DNA from: Flavobacterium psychrophilum
GTDB lineage: Bacteria; Bacteroidota; Bacteroidia; Flavobacteriales; Flavobacteriaceae
DNA length: 14,934 nt
Direction of reading: 5' to 3'
Assembly: GCA_945872875.1 (NCBI GenBank)
Contig: CAMCBB010000041.1
Coordinates: 1 to 14,934 of the forward strand
Below, piece after piece: positions 1 through 6,760 of the stretch. Position 1 is the stretch's first letter, and each line of letters opens with the position of its first letter. A program made the position numbers and the translations under genes. A model generated the notes under the pieces. It had not been told where the DNA came from. It made no database searches and was given only the letters and a program-made list of their open reading frames with translations.

Positions 1-399
1 CCAAGTTTGGATAGTGATATTCATTTTTTGAAAGAAAAAATAAAAAATGGAGCAGATTATATAATCACTCAAATGTTTTTTGACAATAAAAAATTCTTTG
101 ATTTTGTAGATAAATGTAGAGTAGCAGGAATTACAATTCCGATTATTCCGGGGTTAAAGCCTATTTCTACAAAGAAACAACTGAATTTAATTCCGCATCG
201 ATTTAGTATTGAATTACCAGATGATTTAATTATGGAGGTAGTTAAAGCCAAAGATAACGATGTGGTAAAACAAATAGGGATTGATTGGTGTATCCAGCAA
301 AGTAAAGAGTTAGTTGCTGCCGGAATTCCGGTATTGCATTACTATTCAATGGGGAAAGCAGAAAATATTAAAGCTATTGCTTCAAAAGTATTTAAATAG
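1..399 (+). CDS. metF: Methylenetetrahydrofolate reductase, C-terminal part (5' end outside window)
   Basis: This is the C-terminal 132 residues of MetF, the flavin enzyme that reduces 5,10-methylene-THF to 5-methyl-THF for methionine synthesis in the cytoplasm. The frame is open from base 1 (first codon CCA), so the true start lies upstream of the window. The family signatures seen are the QMFFDN stretch, the F-x-D-K-C-R-x-A-G-I segment followed by PIIPGLKPI, and the terminal GIPVLHYYSMGKAE segment, which corresponds to the end of the TIM barrel. It stops with TAG one base before the stop of the convergent lipoprotein gene, which leaves no room for a separate terminator between them. The identification is firm; the N-terminal half cannot be judged. 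Confidence 0.93.
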   Translation, partial: PSLDSDIHFLKEKIKNGADYIITQMFFDNKKFFDFVDKCRVAGITIPIIPGLKPISTKKQLNLIPHRFSIELPDDLIMEVVKAKDNDVVKQIGIDWCIQQSKELVAAGIPVLHYYSMGKAENIKAIASKVFK

Positions 400-400
400 C

Positions 401-1150
401 CTAATTGTAAATCACATGCCCTTGATACAATTGCTGCACATCTACAATTGGCGGGTTATTTTTTAGAATGATGTTCCCCGTGCTTACCATTTTACCGGTT
501 ATGCTTTGAATTGGTCTAACTATAATATCGTTTGAAGCTCTATGAAACACACTTATATTTTGTGCAGTTAAATTAGAAGCATCAATTCTGCTATCACCAG
601 CCCATAAATTGATGATTTCTGTATTGGTGGTTCCCGAAATATAAAATCGGGACACATTATTACTTTCTATTTGCATAATATCGTTATTTACAATAAAATG
701 AAAATCTCCTGTGCCAGCACTATTTTCTCCATCTCCAATTTTATCAATTGAAAATAATTTTAAAACAGGAAAAGTCAGTACTCCGTTTGAGCTGATATCT
801 TGTTCTGTTTTTGAATAAATTTCTTCTAATGTTGGTGTTGTAATATAAATAGTAGTTTGGCCATATTCTCTAAGCCAATTGCAACTCGAATTATCAGTAA
901 AAATTAGTTGATTGTTAATTTGAGCAACCGAAATATTATCAATAATAGTACTGCCCGATTTTATTTCTACTTTATATTCTGGCCCTTGGGTAATGTTTAT
1001 CGCAATTCCTCGGTATACTTTTATTCGTGTAAATGGATTAACCGTTACAGTTTTAGTAACCATTTCTCCAGTACTTTCAATGCAATCGCTTGGCTTTTCA
1101 CACGAAATGAAAATTAGAAGTAAACTAAATAAAAAGTAAATTTTTCTCAT
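401..1150 (-). CDS. GIN-domain (DUF2807) putative lipoprotein
   Basis: A 249-residue protein with a lipoprotein signal: a short basic start, a hydrophobic stretch at residues 4-16 and a lipobox ending in Cys17 (FISC), so it is probably anchored in the cell envelope. The rest resembles the GIN / DUF2807 'head' domain common in Bacteroidota, a repetitive beta-strand fold. Visible hallmarks are the VNPFTRIKVYRGIAINITQG opening (about residues 37-56), a VEIKSG strand next to it, and later ladder-like strands with SNNVSRFYISG and ASNLTAQNISV. The family has been named putative autotransporter adhesin, but a proven function is lacking, so I assign none. It is the last gene of the leftward gldA cluster, starting 3 bp after the acyloxyacyl hydrolase stop, and is likely co-transcribed with it. 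Confidence 0.8.
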   Translation of the reverse strand: MRKIYFLFSLLLIFISCEKPSDCIESTGEMVTKTVTVNPFTRIKVYRGIAINITQGPEYKVEIKSGSTIIDNISVAQINNQLIFTDNSSCNWLREYGQTTIYITTPTLEEIYSKTEQDISSNGVLTFPVLKLFSIDKIGDGENSAGTGDFHFIVNNDIMQIESNNVSRFYISGTTNTEIINLWAGDSRIDASNLTAQNISVFHRASNDIIVRPIQSITGKMVSTGNIILKNNPPIVDVQQLYQGHVIYN

Positions 1151-1153
1151 ATT

Positions 1154-2242
1154 TTATAATCTTACTCCTATTCCAAATTCCAGTGCTTCTGCATAAAACA
1201 TATGAGTTTTTACTGAAAAACCTGTGTAAATTTTTGAGTTGAAATGGTACTTAAATCCAATTCGGTCATAAACCACTAAATCATCTTTAAATGGACGGTA
1301 AATATAATATCCTACTTGACCTTCTAAAGAAATTTTATTTATAAATAATTCATATCCAACAAATAAACCTACTCTTTTGTAATCGGTGCTGGCATCGATA
1401 TTATAATCAGGATAGGCTATAGAAATATATCTTATATAATCTTTAATAGAATTTGTTAAGAATAATTCGGTTCCAAGTTGCAATGCACTCTTTCTATTAA
1501 AGCGTTTGTCTATAAAAAAAGAAGCATGGTAAAATGGATATTGCCCACTACCAATTATAGCACTTTCATTGTAACCACTTCGTAAAACAAAATTATATTT
1601 AATTGGTTCACTATAGTTTTTCTTAACTATTGTGGTGTCTACACTTCTTTTGTTGTTGTTTGAAAAATCATAATTCAATCCAACATTTACTAAAAATGTA
1701 TTGATGCCACTATTTGGAGTTTTAGTTCTGCCATTTGAAAAATGAGTAAATAAGAACCCAGCTTGTACTCCTAAATTATCAATTAAATGTTCTTTTTTAT
1801 AAGATAGTCCAATGTTGGTATTCGCCATTAAGGTTGATCCAAATGCTCTATTTTTACTATTTTCTACTTTATCATATGGATTTGTAGCATAACCAATTCC
1901 TTGGGAAACTTTTAATTGCAGGTGCCTATTTAAAAAATAAAAATTATATAAAGCGCCAATACCATAACACTTTCCTAAAAAGTCATTAGTATAGTTTTGA
2001 TATTGCAAATACATCCCATAATCTGGGTAATTAAACGCTTTATGCCATTCTTCTTTTCCGTGTGTTTGTTTCAATAAGCTAACCATTATTCCGTTTGGAT
2101 GGCCTTGCAAATGATATAAATCGATTGTATGCGGAATTACATTGCCGCGAAATAAGGAAACTTCAATGGCATTGGTGTCATTGTTTTCTTGACCAAAAAC
2201 AGCTATTGAAAATAAGAGAAAAACGAAGTGATACTTTCTCAT
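1154..2242 (-). CDS. Acyloxyacyl hydrolase / PagL-like outer-membrane lipid A deacylase family protein
   Basis: A 362-residue protein with an N-terminal signal peptide (hydrophobic residues 6-16, likely cleaved near FG-Q at 17/18) and many alternating aromatic/polar strands, as expected for an outer-membrane beta barrel. Around residues 161-181 it carries the PagL-type catalytic neighbourhood: a Gly-rich hydrophobic strand, then THFSN (His167, Ser169, Asn170), then a P-N-x-G-I-N segment. In PagL the His and Ser of this motif belong to the catalytic set that removes a 3-O-acyl chain from lipid A; the same activity here is inferred. It is longer than classical PagL, and its second half (about 210-362) looks like additional barrel strands. 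It lies 18 bp downstream of gldA and 3 bp upstream of the GIN-domain lipoprotein gene, so the three probably form one envelope-related operon. Confidence 0.75.
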   Translation of the reverse strand: MRKYHFVFLLFSIAVFGQENNDTNAIEVSLFRGNVIPHTIDLYHLQGHPNGIMVSLLKQTHGKEEWHKAFNYPDYGMYLQYQNYTNDFLGKCYGIGALYNFYFLNRHLQLKVSQGIGYATNPYDKVENSKNRAFGSTLMANTNIGLSYKKEHLIDNLGVQAGFLFTHFSNGRTKTPNSGINTFLVNVGLNYDFSNNNKRSVDTTIVKKNYSEPIKYNFVLRSGYNESAIIGSGQYPFYHASFFIDKRFNRKSALQLGTELFLTNSIKDYIRYISIAYPDYNIDASTDYKRVGLFVGYELFINKISLEGQVGYYIYRPFKDDLVVYDRIGFKYHFNSKIYTGFSVKTHMFYAEALEFGIGVRL

Positions 2243-2260
2243 TCTATAATTTAAGCATAT

Positions 2261-3160
2261 TTATTTTGCTGTTTTTTCTCTAAAAATTTCCTCTAAGTTT
2301 TTGCTTTTCAAGTTAAGTTGTAAGATTTTTATTCCGTTTTCTTGTGCAAAATCAAATACCGAAGAACGACAATCGTTCTCGGTTTCAAAGGTCAATTCCC
2401 AAAATTTATCATGGGTATTTTTTATAGTTTTTAATTGGGCTAATTTTGAAAATAAACTTTCTCCCACCGTTTGATCAAATTCTACTTCAATTACTTGTTC
2501 CTGAATTTCAGAAACCAGTTTATCAAGTTTTTTATCGGTAACTATTTTGCCATTATTAATAATGATCACTCTATCGCAAATGGCTTCCACCTCTTGCATG
2601 ATGTGAGTAGAAAGAAAAACTGTTTTATTTTTCCCTACATTTTTTATCACATTTCGAATTTCCACCAATTGATTCGGATCCAGTCCTGTTGTAGGTTCAT
2701 CCAAAATTAATACATCGGGGTTGTGTAACAGCGCCGTTGCCAACCCAACTCGTTGTCGGTATCCTTTAGATAATTCACCAATTTTTTTATGGCTCTCTGA
2801 AGTCAATCCAGTCAACTGAATTACTTCTTCTATTCTAGATTTTGCGACTTTATACACATCGGCATTAAAAGCCAAATATTCTCTTACATATAAATCCAAA
2901 TACAACGGATTGTGTTCTGCTAAATACCCAACCGAAAGTTGCACCGCCTTTGGACTTAAGGCAACATCATTTCCATTTACTTTGGCAGTACCTTCATCGG
3001 CGTTAATAGAAGTCGTTAGTATTTTCATTAAGGTAGATTTTCCGGCACCATTTGGACCAAGAAAACCAACTATTTCACCTTTTTTTACAGAAAAAGTAAC
3101 ATTGTCTAATGCTTTTTGAGCACCATAACTTTTAGAGATATTTTGAACTTCTATAGACAT
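2261..3160 (-). CDS. gldA: Gliding motility-associated ABC transporter ATPase GldA
   Basis: A complete 299-residue ABC ATPase. The motifs appear in order: Walker A GPNGAGKST near residues 35-43, a Q/E-loop region with GYLAEHNPLY, signature LSKGYRQRVGLA, Walker B DVLILDEPT followed by the D-loop TGLD, and the H-loop in FLSTHIMQEVE. The C-terminal 90 residues form the extension seen in drug/Nod-type exporters. The overall sequence reads as GldA, which in Flavobacterium johnsoniae works with GldF and GldG and was described as needed for gliding. GldF and GldG are not in this window. The ATG follows a -7 box on the minus strand. It heads a leftward cluster with a PagL-like hydrolase and a GIN-domain lipoprotein. 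Assignment as an ABC ATPase is certain; GldA specifically is very likely from similarity and length. Confidence 0.88.
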   Translation of the reverse strand: MSIEVQNISKSYGAQKALDNVTFSVKKGEIVGFLGPNGAGKSTLMKILTTSINADEGTAKVNGNDVALSPKAVQLSVGYLAEHNPLYLDLYVREYLAFNADVYKVAKSRIEEVIQLTGLTSESHKKIGELSKGYRQRVGLATALLHNPDVLILDEPTTGLDPNQLVEIRNVIKNVGKNKTVFLSTHIMQEVEAICDRVIIINNGKIVTDKKLDKLVSEIQEQVIEVEFDQTVGESLFSKLAQLKTIKNTHDKFWELTFETENDCRSSVFDFAQENGIKILQLNLKSKNLEEIFREKTAK

Positions 3161-3177
3161 AGACTTGATATTTGAAG

Positions 3178-3185
3178 CAAATGTA
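3178..3185 (-). promoter_or_regulatory. Probable -7 promoter element of gldA cluster
   Basis: On the minus strand the bases read TACATTTG, a match to the flavobacterial -7 consensus TAnnTTTG, 17 bp before the gldA ATG. I could not find a good TTG -33 box at the usual 17-23 bp upstream, so only the -7 box is proposed and the leader would be very short. Confidence 0.35.
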
Positions 3186-3309
3186 ATAATTAATAAAGTA
3201 AAACTAAAACCATTAAAACAGATAACGAATAAATACCAGTATTATGATAAATTTGAAATTATTAACGCAGTTTTGGTATTTGTTTCTATGTAAGTTGCTG
3301 TTGGTTTAG

Positions 3310-3317
3310 TAATTTTG
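3310..3317 (+). promoter_or_regulatory. Probable -7 promoter element of the DAHP synthase gene
   Basis: TAATTTTG matches TAnnTTTG and lies about 45 bp before the ATG at 3363, in the 154-200 bp region that separates the divergent gldA gene. No convincing -33 box stands at the expected distance. This box overlaps the TTG that would otherwise open a longer reading frame at 3315, which argues against that longer start. Confidence 0.35.
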
Positions 3318-3362
3318 TCACAAATTAATCCATTTTATAATTGGATTAGAGCAAAAACCATA

Positions 3363-4445
3363 ATGGACAACAGTAAAGCAAGTAAGACCTGGTTAAACGA
3401 ACTTAATTTTTCTCACCCTCTAATTATAGCAGGGCCTTGCAGTGCAGAAACGGAAGAGCAAGTTTTAAAAATAGCTCATGAATTGAAAGATTCTAAAGTC
3501 TCCATTTTTCGTTCTGGAATTTGGAAACCAAGAACGCGTCCAGGAGGATTTGAAGGTGTTGGTGAAATTGGACTAAAGTGGTTGCAAAAGGCAAAAGCCG
3601 AAACTGGTTTACTCATGGCGGTAGAAGTTGCAAATGCAAACCATGTAAAACTGGCTCTAGAACATGATATTGATGTGCTTTGGATTGGCGCTCGAACCAC
3701 AGTAAATCCCTTTGCAGTGCAAGAAATAGCTGATGCGTTACAAAATACAGATAAAATCGTTTTGGTTAAAAATCCGATAAACCCCGATTTGTCACTTTGG
3801 ATTGGTGGTTTGGAACGATTACACAATGCAGGTATTAAGAAACTAGGAATTATTCATCGAGGTTTTTCAACTTATGAAAAAACTAAATATAGAAACAACC
3901 CCGAATGGCAAATTGCTATTGACATACAACATAAATATCCCGATTTGCCAATAATTATTGATCCTTCGCACATTACTGGAAAACGTGACATGATTTTTCA
4001 AGTTACCCAAGAAGCATTCGATTTAAATTATGATGGGATGATTATTGAAACCCACATCGACCCCGATAATGCTTGGAGTGATGCAGCTCAGCAAGTAACC
4101 CCAGCCCAGTTAAAAGAGATTATTTCCAATTTAATTATTCGAAAAGAAACGGATGACGCCGATGACTACCAACAAAAGTTATTAAAATTACGTTTACAAA
4201 TCGATGAATTTGATTCAAAATTATTGGATGTAATAGGAAAAAGAATGCAAGTAGCCGAAAGTATAGGAGCACTTAAAAAAGAAAAAAATGTGGCCGTTTT
4301 GCAAAATAAAAGATGGAATGAAGTTTTAGAAAAAATGATTTCCGATGGAAGTCAGAAAGGTTTAAGCGAAGAATTTATCGTTCAGTTTTTTAAAGCAATT
4401 CACCAAGAAAGCATCACCCACCAAGAGAAGATATTTAATTCATAA
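3363..4445 (+). CDS. Bifunctional 3-deoxy-7-phosphoheptulonate synthase / chorismate mutase
   Basis: A 360-residue two-domain enzyme. Residues about 15-250 are a KdsA/AroG-type DAHP synthase barrel, with IIAGPCSAETEEQ, the substrate loop GIWKPRTRPGGFEG, the WIGARTTVNPF segment, VKNPINPD and IDPSHITGKRD. It condenses phosphoenolpyruvate and erythrose-4-phosphate, the entry step to aromatic amino acids. Residues about 270-355 are an AroQ-type (type II) chorismate mutase helix bundle, with LRLQIDEFDSKLLDVIGKRM. Such fusions are common in Bacteroidota, and the mutase part may act in feedback control by prephenate or chorismate. The ATG at 3363 is chosen because the family starts just before the WLNEL helix. 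An upstream TTG (3315) would add 16 residues unlike the family and would sit on the promoter box. The stop codon lies inside a dispersed repeat word. Confidence 0.93.
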   Translation: MDNSKASKTWLNELNFSHPLIIAGPCSAETEEQVLKIAHELKDSKVSIFRSGIWKPRTRPGGFEGVGEIGLKWLQKAKAETGLLMAVEVANANHVKLALEHDIDVLWIGARTTVNPFAVQEIADALQNTDKIVLVKNPINPDLSLWIGGLERLHNAGIKKLGIIHRGFSTYEKTKYRNNPEWQIAIDIQHKYPDLPIIIDPSHITGKRDMIFQVTQEAFDLNYDGMIIETHIDPDNAWSDAAQQVTPAQLKEIISNLIIRKETDDADDYQQKLLKLRLQIDEFDSKLLDVIGKRMQVAESIGALKKEKNVAVLQNKRWNEVLEKMISDGSQKGLSEEFIVQFFKAIHQESITHQEKIFNS

Positions 4446-4447
4446 TT

Positions 4448-4546
4448 AGGTTCAAGGTTATAGGTGTTGGGTATAAGTACACAAACTAAAATTTGTTTTA
4501 TCTATATTTGCAAAACACTTTAAAATGAACCTAAAACCTAGAACCT
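4448..4546. repeat. Imperfect inverted repeat flanking the rsgA promoter region
   Basis: The arms are 4448-4465 (AGGTTCAAGGTTATAGGT) and 4529-4546 (ACCTAAAACCTAGAACCT). They pair at 16 of 18 positions and enclose 63 bp that contains the -7 box TATATTTG. Each arm is itself built of a repeated 7-9 bp word (AGGTT / AACCT), which continues to about 4471 on the left and 4553 on the right. A similar word stands before dnaG (9318-9335). Confidence 0.7.
4503..4510 (+). promoter_or_regulatory. Probable -7 promoter element of rsgA
   Basis: TATATTTG followed by CAAAAC matches the flavobacterial TAnnTTTG box, 48 bp before the rsgA ATG. The same TATATTTGC string occurs before queA and gldB. No TTG lies 17-23 bp upstream, so the -33 part is weak or absent. 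The box sits in the loop of the inverted repeat described above. Confidence 0.45.
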
Positions 4547-4558
4547 AGAACCCAAAAT

Positions 4559-5536
4559 ATGACCGGACTTGTTTATAAATCTACTGGAAGTTGGTATACC
4601 GTAAAATCGGAAGAGGGCACTTTTGTAGAATGTCGTATCAAAGGTAAATTTCGGGTTAAGGGCATTAAAAGTACCAACCCAATTGCGGTTGGCGATATTG
4701 TAGATTTTGAATTAGACGAAACTTCAGATGTAACTACAGGAACTATTCATAAAATTCACGACAGGAAAAATTACATTGTTCGAAAATCAGTGAACTTGTC
4801 GCACCAAATGCATATTATTGCATCTAATTTGGATTATGTTTTCTTGCTGATCACCATTGATAATCCGCCAACCACCTTTAGTTTTATTGATCGGTTTTTA
4901 GTAACTGCCGAAGCTTATGGAATTACTACCATTTTGGTTTTTAATAAAATAGATACCTTAACGGATGAAACTCTAGAAGAGCAGCTTTACATGCAGCACG
5001 TATATGAGCAAATTGGCTACCAATGTTTACGAGTTTCCTCAACCCAAAACAAAGGTGTTGACAAATTGAAAGAACTTATGGTGGATAAAATCACCATGTT
5101 TTCGGGACATTCTGGTGTTGGAAAATCTACTTTGGTAAATGCATTAGAACCAAGTTTGTTATTAAAAACAAAAACAATTTCTGAGCAAAGTAAACAAGGT
5201 CAACACACCACAACTTTCGCTGAAATGTATGATTTGTCTTTCGATGCAAAAATAATTGATACTCCAGGAATAAAAGGCTTTGGTATTGTAGACATGGAAA
5301 AAGAAGAAATTAGTGGCTATTTTCCCGAGTTTTTCAAATTAAAAGACCAATGCAAATTCAATAATTGCTTGCATAAAGAAGAACCCCATTGCGCCATAAA
5401 AAAAGCATTGGAAGAAGATAAAATTTCTTGGACACGCTACAATAGCTATTTGAAAATTTTAGAAGGTGATGACGAGCACTACCGCACTGATATCTATAAA
5501 GACGATCGAATTGCTAGCGATAAAACTAGAGAATAA
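4559..5536 (+). CDS. rsgA: Ribosome small subunit-dependent GTPase A (RsgA/YloQ)
   Basis: A complete 325-residue circularly permuted GTPase that acts late in 30S ribosome assembly and leaves the subunit after GTP hydrolysis. An N-terminal OB fold covers about residues 1-70 (GLVYKSTGSWYTV opening). The GTPase motifs come in permuted order: G4 NKID at 129-132, then P-loop GHSGVGKST at 183-191, then G3 DTPG at 234-237. A C-terminal zinc-binding knuckle follows, with Cys265, Cys270, His272 and Cys278. The ATG at 4559 gives the normal family start. The gene is preceded by a repeat-rich leader that also encodes a 7-codon open frame (4525-4548). It ends directly against the left arm of the inverted repeat around the S23 gene. 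Identification is certain. Confidence 0.97.
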   Translation: MTGLVYKSTGSWYTVKSEEGTFVECRIKGKFRVKGIKSTNPIAVGDIVDFELDETSDVTTGTIHKIHDRKNYIVRKSVNLSHQMHIIASNLDYVFLLITIDNPPTTFSFIDRFLVTAEAYGITTILVFNKIDTLTDETLEEQLYMQHVYEQIGYQCLRVSSTQNKGVDKLKELMVDKITMFSGHSGVGKSTLVNALEPSLLLKTKTISEQSKQGQHTTTFAEMYDLSFDAKIIDTPGIKGFGIVDMEKEEISGYFPEFFKLKDQCKFNNCLHKEEPHCAIKKALEEDKISWTRYNSYLKILEGDDEHYRTDIYKDDRIASDKTRE

Positions 5537-5973
5537 TTGTAAATTATAAATGGTAAATTATGAATTATGGCAGCCAATGTAATTAAGTTAAAATCCTTTA
5601 GTTTTGCATTACGAATTGTGAAATTATATCAATTTTTAAGTTCCGAGAAAAAGGAATTTGTTTTGAGCAAGCAATTGTTACGAAGTGGAACTTCAGTAGG
5701 TGCATTGGTCAGTGAATCTGAACATGCAGAGAGTAAACTTGATTTCATACATAAACTTGCTATTGCTCAAAAAGAGGCTAACGAAAGTAGTTATTGGTTA
5801 GAATTGTTATTTCAATCTGAATATATAAGCGAATCTCAATTCCATTCTTTAAACTCAGATGTTTTAGAGATTAATAAAATTTTAGCATCTATAATTATTA
5901 CAGCAAAGAATAACTTAAAAAGATAATTTTGTAATTAAAGTAATTTACAATTCATAATTTATAATTCACAATT
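5535..5973. repeat. Inverted repeats bracketing the S23 four-helix-bundle gene
   Basis: The outer arms are 5535-5551 (AATTGTAAATTATAAAT) and 5957-5973 (ATTTATAATTCACAATT), which are reverse complements at 16 of 17 positions. In addition 5554-5566 (TAAATTATGAATT) is the exact reverse complement of 5949-5961. The 439-bp unit between them holds one gene and fills nearly all the space between the rsgA stop (5534-5536) and the dtd start codon (5977). No target-site duplication is evident, and no transposase is present. Confidence 0.7.
5567..5926 (+). CDS. Four-helix-bundle protein, S23 / 23S rRNA intervening-sequence (IVS) family
   Basis: A 119-residue, helix-rich protein of the S23/IVS family (related to the avd-type accessory bundle). 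The typical pattern is a short N-terminal lead, then FALRIVKLYQFL, QLLRSGTSVGALVSESEHA near residues 40-60, KLAIAQKEANESSYWLELL near 70-90, and a final hydrophobic helix with IINAK-like ending. Family members occur inside 23S rRNA intervening sequences and also as free-standing genes in Bacteroidota; no enzymatic activity is known and RNA/nucleic-acid binding is only suspected. Here it stands alone between rsgA and dtd, bracketed by inverted repeats, and its ATG lies at the inner edge of the left arm. It therefore looks like an inserted cassette in a housekeeping operon. The family call is firm; the function is unknown. Confidence 0.85.
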   Translation: MAANVIKLKSFSFALRIVKLYQFLSSEKKEFVLSKQLLRSGTSVGALVSESEHAESKLDFIHKLAIAQKEANESSYWLELLFQSEYISESQFHSLNSDVLEINKILASIIITAKNNLKR

Positions 5974-5976
5974 GAT

Positions 5977-6429
5977 TTGAAAGCAGTAATCCAACGAGTA
6001 ACCCAAGCAACAGTAACCATTGAAGGAAATGTTGCAGCTGAAATACAAAAAGGTTTGCTAGTTTTTGTAGGAATTGAAGAAGCCGATAACCAAGAAGATG
6101 TTCAATGGTTGGTTTCAAAAATTGCCAACCTTCGCATATTTGAAGATGAAAACCAGGTTATGAATCTTTCTGTAAAAGATTGTGCTGGCGAAGTATTAAT
6201 CGTGAGTCAGTTTACGCTACACGCATCAACAAAAAAAGGCAATCGTCCTTCGTATATAAAAGCAGCAAAGCCCGAAATTGCAATTCCGATTTATGAAAAT
6301 TTCATTGTTCAAATGGAATTAGAAATTGGGAAAAAAGTACCAACAGGAAAATTTGGTGCCGATATGAAAGTGGCTTTGCTAAATGATGGCCCGGTGACAA
6401 TAGTAATAGATACAAAAAATAAAGAATAA
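5977..6429 (+). CDS. dtd: D-aminoacyl-tRNA deacylase (TTG start)
   Basis: A complete 150-residue Dtd, which hydrolyses D-amino acids (and glycine mischarged on tRNA-Ala) from tRNA as a chiral proofreading step. The family's usual length, the KAVIQRVTQATVTIEG start, the catalytic-region SQFTLHAS at 77-84 and the Gly-cisPro motif GPVT at 138-141 are all present. The start must be TTG at 5977, because an in-frame TAA at 5962-5964 excludes anything further upstream and the protein already begins at the conserved family N-terminus. The right arm of the S23-gene inverted repeat ends 3 bp before this codon, so the native leader may have been replaced. It is followed after 2 bp by the MazG-like gene, so the pair is probably co-transcribed with aroA. 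Confidence 0.95.
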   Translation: MKAVIQRVTQATVTIEGNVAAEIQKGLLVFVGIEEADNQEDVQWLVSKIANLRIFEDENQVMNLSVKDCAGEVLIVSQFTLHASTKKGNRPSYIKAAKPEIAIPIYENFIVQMELEIGKKVPTGKFGADMKVALLNDGPVTIVIDTKNKE

Positions 6430-6431
6430 AT

Positions 6432-6758
6432 ATGGATATCAAAAACGCCCAACTCGAAGTAGATAATTGGATTAAGAACCATGGCGTTCGTTATTTTAAT
6501 GAGTTAACCAATATGGCTCAGCTAACGGAAGAAGTAGGTGAAGTGGCACGAATTATTGCCAGACGTTACGGTGAACAATCGGAAAAAGAATCCGATAAAA
6601 ATAAAGACCTTGGCGAAGAATTGGCCGATGTGGTTTTTGTGGTGCTTTGTCTTGCAAATCAAACGGGCATCGACTTGCAAGCGGCATTTGATAAAAAATT
6701 AGATCTAAAAACCAATCGCGATCACGACCGCCATCAAAATAATGCAAAGCTAAAATAG
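6432..6758 (+). CDS. MazG-like nucleotide pyrophosphohydrolase
   Basis: A 108-residue all-alpha NTP pyrophosphohydrolase of the single-domain MazG type (similar in size to Bacillus YpjD). The metal-binding signature is visible as E34-x-x-E37 in LTEEVGEVARII and E63-x-x-D66 in DLGEELADVVFVVLCLA. It should cleave NTPs or dNTPs to monophosphate and pyrophosphate and so clean the nucleotide pool; the exact substrate cannot be told. The gene is packed between dtd (2 bp gap) and aroA (2 bp gap), which suggests one transcript and possibly translational coupling. The charged stretch at 46-60 is a linker between the two helical halves. Confidence 0.88.
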   Translation: MDIKNAQLEVDNWIKNHGVRYFNELTNMAQLTEEVGEVARIIARRYGEQSEKESDKNKDLGEELADVVFVVLCLANQTGIDLQAAFDKKLDLKTNRDHDRHQNNAKLK

Positions 6759-6760
6759 GT

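Noticed and set aside
3315..3362. Longer DAHP synthase frame opening at TTG 3315
   Set aside because: The added 16 residues do not resemble the family and the codon overlaps the TAATTTTG promoter box; ATG at 3363 is preferred.
4525..4548. 7-codon frame ATG...TAG in the rsgA leader as a real leader peptide gene
   Set aside because: It is made of the repeat word itself and no attenuator structure or run of regulatory codons is evident; kept only as a remark in a finding.
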